Assembly (NCBI GenBank): GCA_964411505.1
Contig: CAYPLH010000064.1
Span: 1 to 21,551 of the forward strand
Direction: 5' to 3'
Source: CAYPLH01 sp964411505
GTDB taxonomy: Bacteria > Bacillota > Clostridia > CAYPLH01 > DUMO01
DNA: 21,551 bases
In this document: positions 16,590 to 21,551 of the stretch, piece by piece
Layout of the letters: the number at the start of each line of letters is the position of its first letter
Position numbering within the stretch: the stretch's first letter is position 1
The notes under the pieces: generated by a model
Told to the model about the DNA's origin: nothing
What the model saw: only the letters and a program-made list of their open reading frames with translations
Databases searched by the model: none
Made by a program: the position numbers and the translations under genes

Positions 16590-19397
16590 TCAATCTCCAC
16601 CAAGCAAATGAATCATCCAGCCTTCCACATCACTTTCCAGCCTGACTTTGAAAGCTATGCGCCTGCTCCCCTGGTTCTCTATATCTATTACAGTTACCTT
16701 ATCTCCTTTGTTTACTTCTGTAATACATTTATTGTCATGCATAGACGGCCCACTTGTTTCATAAATGCTCCACGGTAAATTTGTTGAGTCTCTGGGATAT
16801 GCAATTTTATATTGCTTATTAATTATAGAGTTTTTGTCTGCCTTTTGGTAACTAAACTCATGTTTTTCATTCATTTTAGTCCTGCCTACAATGATAGTGG
16901 GTTCAAACACATTAATTCTATCAAAATTTGACAATAATTCAGACTCGTGATTCAAATAGTACTCATGTGCATGTAACTCTCCTATTTTTTTAACCTCATT
17001 ACCGTCATAAATAAAGAATATGCACACAGGATCATCACTCGGACCATCATCATAGATTTCAATTTCCTTATATTTATCGTGATCATTGATATCGACAATA
17101 TTAAACTCTGAAGAAGGACGACTTGCTTGAAAAGTAATTTCGCTATCATTAATTCTTAATATAACATCCTGCATACCGGAATGCGGTCTTGCAAGCACGG
17201 TATATTCAATCATATCAGAGATACCATCTCCATTTATATCTTCATTTTTTACTTTTGTAATTTCAATAGCTTCCCTTTCAGCCCTCACTGCAGGTTGATT
17301 GTGATTTATCAATGTTCCAAGTCCTGTTACTAATTCAAGCAGTCTCTTTTGTAGTTTTTCTTCAAGACTCATATCAGAATCACCAACTATACTGTTGACA
17401 ATTTCATCTGCTTCATCAGTATTTGAGTCGACTATAACTGAATTTGTGTCTTTATCCCAGTGAATACTGACTTCCAGAAATTCTGCGGCAAAGTCTGTTG
17501 GAACATATGTCCTGTCGTTAAGTAATATAACTTCGGTATTGAGGGTTTTATGCTGATTGTCTACAAAAACATCTGCGTTATCAATTTTCAGTATTGCAAC
17601 AACACCATCTTTTTTAGCTGTAACGATTCTGTCTTTATCATCCCATTCAACACTACCGCCAAGAGCTTCAACTATGAACCTGATTGGTATATGATAGTTT
17701 CCTTTGAGCAATATGGGATTTGTATCCATTTCCAAAGGATTGCCATCAATGATTACTTTAATTTGATCAGAAGGTAGACGGTTATTGTACCTGTAAAGGG
17801 CTGTCTGCAATATGTGTGTTACCCGGTTAACACCCAAATTTTTAACTGTTTCTGAATATTTGTCAAAGCTTTGTAGAGACTCTACCCCAAGGACAAATTT
17901 TGCAAACATCTCAAAAGTGTAAACAGACAAATCTTGCATTATAATAGATATTTGCTCATTTTCGACCTGTGTAAGTGAAATTGGAGGCATCAGATTGTTA
18001 ATATTATTATCTATATTATAAGACCAACGTTTTGACGCATCCTTTTGAACAGTATATTTATAAAGTGCTTTTACGCTCTCATCAGTGTGTAAACCTGGAG
18101 CTTGAGTATCTGTACGTAAATACCTGCTCATTGCCTGGCTTACAGAGAGACCTTCCGGATTGTTAAGAATGAGATCGGTAAACACAGGATGACCATCTTC
18201 CATTGTATAGGTTTTTCCTTCAACGCCAAGGTTAAAAAGTCTCTGTCCTTCTTCTCCATAAAAATAGTCAAGCCATTTAGCGGTTTCCTGAGGATATTTG
18301 TTTTTACATGAAATAACAACACCTCCTGCAGGGTTTACTTCCCATGCCTTTGCAGTTATAGCAAGCTTATCTCCCCAATGGAGTACTGGATTCTTAACTG
18401 CGACAAATTTATAGCTTGTGTCTTGTTCTAATGTATCAAGTACACTTCCGATATCATCTGCTGTACCAATAAAAGCACCAACATCACCGAGTTTAACTCT
18501 GTTCTTAACCTGATTATTTTTAAGAAGAAGGAACTCGCTGTCAATCAGCCCCTTCTTATACCACCTGCTAAATATACTAAGAAAATCCTTATAAGAGTCT
18601 TCAATAGGACCATAGGCTACTTTCCCATCGTTCAGGTAAAAACCCATAGTAGTACCAAAAGCACTGATGAATGAATGGGAACTGTTAAATGTTGTCACAT
18701 CAAAAGACAGAGGGCTGCTGCATAATTTCAAGTCCTTAAAAAGCTTTAGGACAATTTCCCACTCATCTATTGTTTCAGGTGTTGTCAATCCCAGCTTTTT
18801 CAACAAATCTGCACGTATAATCGGTCCCATACTTACCGTGCTTTTTTCCAGGTTCAAGCTTGGAAATAGATATATTGACCCATCATCTTTGGTGACATGT
18901 CTTCTTATTTCCTTGTTTGAATTAAGTATATCATTAAGATTAGGAGCGTTTTTTTCTATTAGGTCATTGAGTTTTATTATGGCGTTATTTTCAATTAAAC
19001 TGTTGAGCAGACCTGTAAACTTTGACCATGAAAACTCTATAAGATCAGGTAAGTCGCCCAATGCTACCATTAACATTAATTTTTCCACCTGACTGTTTGG
19101 TGATGGATGAATAAATGAAATCCTAATACCTGTTCTACTTTCAAGCTCCTTATACACATCCAACTCCGACAGACTGCTTACAATACCCTGAGTGTCAGGT
19201 GGCTGGGCGCAAAAGTAACTCAAAGTTACGGTATTTTCTGAGGCAATGCTTGGTAAAGCTTCATTATTGAGTGATTCCGCATGACTTACCGGCTTTGAAG
19301 TAACATTAGTATCAATGCTGTCGGCATAACAGACTGAATGTAAAACTAATAAAATAATAAAGACAATAAAAGCTTTCAATATTTTATTACGCTTCAT
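16590..19397 (-). CDS. Exported solute-binding protein fused to stalk and SH3-like domains, 935 aa
   Basis: The start at ATG 19397 is supported by a G6 ribosome binding site eight bases upstream. Residues 1-26 are a signal peptide. The cysteine in SVCYA lacks a canonical lipobox, so signal peptidase I cleavage is more likely. Residues about 55-500 match family-1-type extracellular solute-binding proteins of ABC carbohydrate importers (VTLSYF, MLMVALGDLPDLIEF, PAGGVVISCKNKYPQETAKWLDYFYGEEG as landmarks). Residues about 548-655 match the copper-amine-oxidase N-terminal 'stalk' domain (IKVIIDGNPL, PIRFIVEALGGSVEWD, DRTYVPTDFAAEFLEV). An Asp-rich DINGDGISDMIEY segment near 715-730 resembles an FG-GAP/EF-hand-like calcium loop. 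The last 70 residues look SH3-like. Solute-binding proteins of this family usually have about 400-550 aa. No ABC permease or ATPase gene is adjacent, so a sensing or wall-associated binding role is as likely as transport. Confidence 0.85.
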   Translation of the reverse strand: MKRNKILKAFIVFIILLVLHSVCYADSIDTNVTSKPVSHAESLNNEALPSIASENTVTLSYFCAQPPDTQGIVSSLSELDVYKELESRTGIRISFIHPSPNSQVEKLMLMVALGDLPDLIEFSWSKFTGLLNSLIENNAIIKLNDLIEKNAPNLNDILNSNKEIRRHVTKDDGSIYLFPSLNLEKSTVSMGPIIRADLLKKLGLTTPETIDEWEIVLKLFKDLKLCSSPLSFDVTTFNSSHSFISAFGTTMGFYLNDGKVAYGPIEDSYKDFLSIFSRWYKKGLIDSEFLLLKNNQVKNRVKLGDVGAFIGTADDIGSVLDTLEQDTSYKFVAVKNPVLHWGDKLAITAKAWEVNPAGGVVISCKNKYPQETAKWLDYFYGEEGQRLFNLGVEGKTYTMEDGHPVFTDLILNNPEGLSVSQAMSRYLRTDTQAPGLHTDESVKALYKYTVQKDASKRWSYNIDNNINNLMPPISLTQVENEQISIIMQDLSVYTFEMFAKFVLGVESLQSFDKYSETVKNLGVNRVTHILQTALYRYNNRLPSDQIKVIIDGNPLEMDTNPILLKGNYHIPIRFIVEALGGSVEWDDKDRIVTAKKDGVVAILKIDNADVFVDNQHKTLNTEVILLNDRTYVPTDFAAEFLEVSIHWDKDTNSVIVDSNTDEADEIVNSIVGDSDMSLEEKLQKRLLELVTGLGTLINHNQPAVRAEREAIEITKVKNEDINGDGISDMIEYTVLARPHSGMQDVILRINDSEITFQASRPSSEFNIVDINDHDKYKEIEIYDDGPSDDPVCIFFIYDGNEVKKIGELHAHEYYLNHESELLSNFDRINVFEPTIIVGRTKMNEKHEFSYQKADKNSIINKQYKIAYPRDSTNLPWSIYETSGPSMHDNKCITEVNKGDKVTVIDIENQGSRRIAFKVRLESDVEGWMIHLLGGD

Positions 19398-19405
19398 AAG
19401 TAGTA

Positions 19406-19411
19406 CCCCCC
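19406..19411 (-). promoter_or_regulatory. G6 ribosome binding site of the solute-binding fusion gene
   Basis: Six G residues on the - strand end eight bases before the ATG at 19397. This is the same kind of G-tract that precedes the 1566-aa gene. Pairing with the anti-SD needs a G-U wobble. Confidence 0.5.
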
Positions 19412-19416
19412 ATATA

Positions 19417-19636
19417 TCAATTATTTACGTTCAATATGCAACTTCATAATCTTTGCAATTTGGTTTTTTGAAGGAAATAAAGATTCAGTATGCAACGTCT
19501 TTAATTCTTTCAATATAGTTTTTGAAATACACAACAGTTCTAGTGGATTTCTTAAAGCCGCATTGCTTATAATTATTACGTTACATATGTTGGATTTTTT
19601 AAAGTCATGATGCTTAAAATAATTATTACGTTGCAT
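19417..19636 (-). repeat. Three copies of an AACGTAATAATT-type motif upstream of the solute-binding gene
   Basis: On the - strand ATGCAACGTAATAATTAT at 19636, ATGTAACGTAATAATTAT at 19586 and the degenerate TGAACGTAAATAATTGAT near 19434 repeat one motif. The first two continue into AAGCA, the first with three extra T. The third copy lies just upstream of the G6 ribosome binding site. They could be binding sites for a regulator or relics of local duplication. Confidence 0.5.
19421..19636 (-). CDS. Small ORF of unknown function, 71 aa, doubtful
   Basis: The frame opens at ATG 19636 and stops at 19421, 24 bases before the solute-binding gene. The product is basic, with no signal peptide or recognisable domain. 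Two of the three AACGTAATAATT repeats lie at its start and the third at its end, which argues that the frame may be a chance ORF in a regulatory region. I see no ribosome binding site. If it is not coding, 19412-19793 holds only these repeats and the second copy of the 32-bp repeat. Confidence 0.2.
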   Translation of the reverse strand: MQRNNYFKHHDFKKSNICNVIIISNAALRNPLELLCISKTILKELKTLHTESLFPSKNQIAKIMKLHIERK

Positions 19637-19778
19637 TAACGGATTAAATTATCTCTATCTCTTTAAAGACGTAAAGAAATACAGAAAGTTCCATCACTTA
19701 GAAAAATAAGTTTATCTTAAGTCAGATGTCTGAATAGGCACATGAGAGCTATATGTTTTAAATCCTCAAAGCTTCCCC

Positions 19779-19810
19779 TCAAATTATCAATGACTATTTT
19801 GATATGGTGT
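19779..19810. repeat. 32-bp direct repeat, copy 2
   Basis: It matches 16253-16284 at 31 of 32 positions in the same orientation. It covers the last codons and the stop (19794-19796) of the truncated hydrolase on the - strand and continues beyond it. Confidence 0.85.
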
Positions 19811-20150
19811 ATGAGTTGATTGCTTTCTCAAGGAATTCAAGGACACCGGTTCTGTACCATTCATCTTCGGGACCGGTTCCATCTCCTTTCCACGGGATAT
19901 GCTCAGCATCTTCAGAAATCCACAGTTCAGCCTGCTCCCCACATGCGTCATAGAGATCATACAGATGATTCACAGGTACCTGATCGTCTTTTTTACTATG
20001 AAACAGTAATATTGGTTTTGGTGGAATGCTTGCAATATCCGTTTCCGGAGTGCTTCTGTCAGCACTGACACAGTATATTGTCCTCACGGCAAGCTTCATA
20101 AAGGGTGTGAATGATTTTATTAGTATTTCAGGCATTTCCTGCATACGCAT
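19794..20150 (-). pseudogene. alpha/beta hydrolase, N-terminally truncated
   Basis: The 118-residue product matches the C-terminal third of alpha/beta-hydrolase-fold proteins. PPKPILLFHSKKDDQVPV (residues 43-60) carries the acidic catalytic residue (D55 or D56), and AEHIPW at 82-87 carries the catalytic histidine H84. A full-length enzyme has about 250-300 residues, and the nucleophile G.S.G elbow must lie upstream. The frame stays open only to 20177, where TAA closes it, and no nucleophile motif is present there. With two of three catalytic residues the protein cannot be an active hydrolase. The 3' end overlaps copy 2 of the 32-bp repeat, consistent with rearrangement here. Confidence 0.65.
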
Positions 20151-20235
20151 ATAATCATTAGCTTCTTTTTGTACCGCTTATTATATTTACACCTGTCTTC
20201 ATCATAACCACCCTTTATGTTTTAAAATCCGTAAC

Positions 20236-20252
20236 GTGAACTACAAGTTCAC
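20236..20252. other. 7-bp inverted repeat upstream of the nucleotidyltransferase gene
   Basis: GTGAACT and AGTTCAC flank ACA, a perfect palindrome with a 3-base centre. It lies in the divergent gap between the hydrolase relic and the nucleotidyltransferase gene. It lacks a following T-run, so an operator is more likely than a terminator. Nothing else is visible in 20181-20308. Confidence 0.4.
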
Positions 20253-20308
20253 TTCCTCATTATACCAGAGGATTTATATAAAATAAACAGACAAAAGCAC
20301 ATATACAC

Positions 20309-20917
20309 TTGCTGTTGAGGCTTAAGGCAAATGAAGTTACCATTGGTTATGGAAGAAAGTTTTTTAAAGATGAAATAAGTATAAATGAAGCTGTAAGATT
20401 AACTACTAGAAGAATTTTAGCAGTTTTAGCAAAAAGTAAAAATAAGGCAGTAGTTGGTGAGTTTATGATGATAAGAAAACAGTTAGAAGAGAACATCTCA
20501 GATATGGAAAAAGTAGCAGAATTGTTTGATATTGAGCCTTTTGATATATATCTATTAGGTGGTTCTGCTTGTATATTAGGAGGTTTTATCGATAGAGCTA
20601 CAAGGGATTTTGATTTCATAGACCTTAATTATTCATCAAAACTTGGTAAGGCTTTTACACAATTGAGGGATTTTGATATGCTGGAATACCAAAGCACACT
20701 GGTATCGCCTAAATATAAAGAGAGTGCTACCAAATTAAGTAAATTAGATTATTTGAGTGTTTATTTACTTTCAGTGGAAGATATTATTGTCAGAAAGATA
20801 ATTAGATTAGGAGAAAAGGATTTGCAAGATATTGACCAGCTAATGAGATCAGCAAATAAAAAACTTATAAACCAAATTATAGATGAAGTACTTTCAAGAA
20901 ATGATTTATTTGATTAA
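20309..20917 (+). CDS. AbiEii/DUF6036-like nucleotidyltransferase-fold protein
   Basis: Residues 81-103 hold the nucleotidyltransferase signature: YLLGGSACILGG, then RATRDFDF, with D100 and D102 as the paired acidic residues. A C-terminal VEDIIVRKIIRL.EKDLQDIDQL (157-179) is typical of AbiEii/DUF6036 proteins. AbiEii enzymes are toxins of type IV toxin-antitoxin and phage abortive-infection systems, but related DUF6036 proteins are uncharacterised. The start is uncertain. TTG at 20309 gives 202 aa but has no ribosome binding site, and the frame is open back to 20282. ATG at 20465 gives 150 aa starting MMIRKQLEE, close to the usual family N-terminus. Residues 1-52 may be a leftover of another gene. 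A small gene follows after a 49-base gap and is probably the partner. Confidence 0.7.
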   Translation: MLLRLKANEVTIGYGRKFFKDEISINEAVRLTTRRILAVLAKSKNKAVVGEFMMIRKQLEENISDMEKVAELFDIEPFDIYLLGGSACILGGFIDRATRDFDFIDLNYSSKLGKAFTQLRDFDMLEYQSTLVSPKYKESATKLSKLDYLSVYLLSVEDIIVRKIIRLGEKDLQDIDQLMRSANKKLINQIIDEVLSRNDLFD

Positions 20918-20966
20918 AAGCGAGAACAATTTATAAAGAAGTTATTTTTATTTCGGGAGAGATATA

Positions 20967-21311
20967 ATGTATAGAATAGTTTGTGAAAGTTATAAAAATT
21001 ATATAGCAGATTTTTTACCTGACAATATAAATGACTATCGTTATAAAATCATGCAGTCGTTCAGGTTAATACTAGACTTGTCGGCATACATGAATGAAAA
21101 CAAGAAGAAGAGTTTAGATTATCGTAAGTTAGAAGATTTAATTTATTTAATAAAACAAAACATTGAAAAATACCCAAACTTTAAATCCTTTTTATGGAGT
21201 CTGGAGTCAAGAGACATACTAGGAGAACATTATGGGGTGTTATCTACAGAAGAATTTTGCGAACAGGTTAGAATTATAAATATGTTTTTAAGATTATCTT
21301 ATTGGTTCTAA
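20967..21311 (+). CDS. Small helical protein of unknown function, partner of the nucleotidyltransferase-like gene
   Basis: The start at ATG 20967 follows GGGAGAG (20955-20961) at five bases, a good ribosome binding site. The 114-residue product is soluble and rich in Lys, Tyr and Leu. It is likely all-helical, with a charged middle (NENKKKSLDYRKLEDLIYLIKQNIEKYP) and an aromatic C-terminus ending SYWF. I recognise no domain. It has no signal peptide or membrane segment. Its position 49 bases after a nucleotidyltransferase-fold gene is that of a cognate antitoxin or accessory subunit, but this is inferred from neighbourhood only. Confidence 0.65.
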   Translation: MYRIVCESYKNYIADFLPDNINDYRYKIMQSFRLILDLSAYMNENKKKSLDYRKLEDLIYLIKQNIEKYPNFKSFLWSLESRDILGEHYGVLSTEEFCEQVRIINMFLRLSYWF

Positions 21312-21349
21312 CCTAAAAGTTTGATTTCCTGTACTCAAATCCAAATGAG

Positions 21350-21402
21350 TGCAAATCCCTTCAACTCACACAAAAGCACTAGTTCACAAAGGGATTTATG
21401 CA
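21350..21402. repeat. imperfect inverted repeat downstream of the nucleotidyltransferase pair
   Basis: AAATCCCTT (21353-21361) pairs perfectly with AAGGGATTT (21389-21397), and TGC/GCA extend the arms after a 2-base bulge. The loop is 27 bases. No T-run follows. It could be a weak terminator of the pair or one end of a mobile element lying to the right. Confidence 0.45.
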
Positions 21403-21429
21403 TAATAAAATGAGTATGTTTCAATTTTA

Positions 21430-21438
21430 TGGTATAAT
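21430..21438 (+). promoter_or_regulatory. extended -10 promoter element
   Basis: TGGTATAAT fits the extended -10 form (TG, one base, TATAAT). No good -35 is present 16-18 bases upstream. It points rightwards. Confidence 0.35.
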
Positions 21439-21472
21439 GGGTCCAACAAAGCTGGCCTTCGCACATAAGTTG

Positions 21473-21502
21473 TTGACTAGCTGACATGTTAGGATGTATA
21501 AT
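21473..21502 (+). promoter_or_regulatory. sigma-A type promoter pointing out of the window
   Basis: TTGACT (21473-21478) is separated by 18 bases from TATAAT (21497-21502). It follows an extended -10 element about 60 bases upstream. No ORF with a ribosome binding site starts within the last 50 bases, so the target gene must lie beyond position 21551. Confidence 0.55.
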
Positions 21503-21551
21503 CCCCCGTTTGACAGGTAAATTAAGAAATAAGCCCTCAAACCGACTTTGA

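Noticed and set aside
18667..19092. 141-aa open frame on the + strand
   Set aside because: It is opposite the solute-binding domain, which is well supported on the - strand, and has no ribosome binding site or recognisable domain.

Overview
The window reads as chromosomal DNA of a low-GC, Gram-positive anaerobe of the class Clostridia. The reasons are strong AGGAGG-type ribosome binding sites, an AT-rich background, S-layer homology (SLH) modules behind a Pro/Thr-rich linker, X2 immunoglobulin-like modules of the kind common in cellulolytic clostridia, and a solute-binding protein carrying a copper-amine-oxidase-N type 'stalk' domain. The genus cannot be fixed from the sequence alone.

Layout. 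Positions 1-400 hold remains of toxin-antitoxin genes: a 5'-truncated Phd/YefM-type antitoxin with no toxin behind it, and a second, more decayed copy of its C-terminus. Positions 541-14844 are a two-gene + strand unit coding for two very large exported proteins. The first (1566 aa) is built of Ig-like segments and has no recognisable cell-wall anchor. The second (3195 aa) starts 15 bases later behind a perfect ribosome binding site and ends in three SLH domains. Its order is: signal peptide, beta-rich N-terminal domains, about 570 residues of beta-rich sequence I cannot assign, fibronectin-III/Ig-like modules, an InlB-type B-repeat, two tandem X2 + cadherin-like modules, a linker coded by a 36-bp minisatellite, a pre-SLH domain and the SLH anchor. 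A strong bidirectional terminator (14882-14912) separates this unit from the convergent genes on the - strand.

Positions 15002-16284 hold an AlbA_2/Schlafen-like (RecG-like) regulator with a well-formed promoter; an inverted repeat overlaps its -35 box. A decayed HEPN-domain gene follows at 16435-16565, then a 935-aa exported fusion of a family-1-type solute-binding protein with stalk, Asp-rich and SH3-like parts (16590-19397), with no transport permease genes beside it. A 32-bp direct repeat brackets this 3.5-kb stretch (16253 and 19779). The second copy runs into the 3' end of a truncated alpha/beta hydrolase (19794-20150).

Positions 20309-21311 code for an AbiEii/DUF6036-like nucleotidyltransferase-fold protein and a small helical partner, a plausible toxin-antitoxin or defence pair. 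The last 200 bases hold an inverted repeat and two promoter-like sequences that point to a gene beyond the right edge.

The window therefore combines a cell-surface locus of giant modular proteins with accessory stretches where small toxin-antitoxin and defence genes have been gained and have decayed. The best candidates for something undescribed are the giant surface-protein pair with its unassigned central domain, the solute-binding/stalk fusion, and the nucleotidyltransferase pair.
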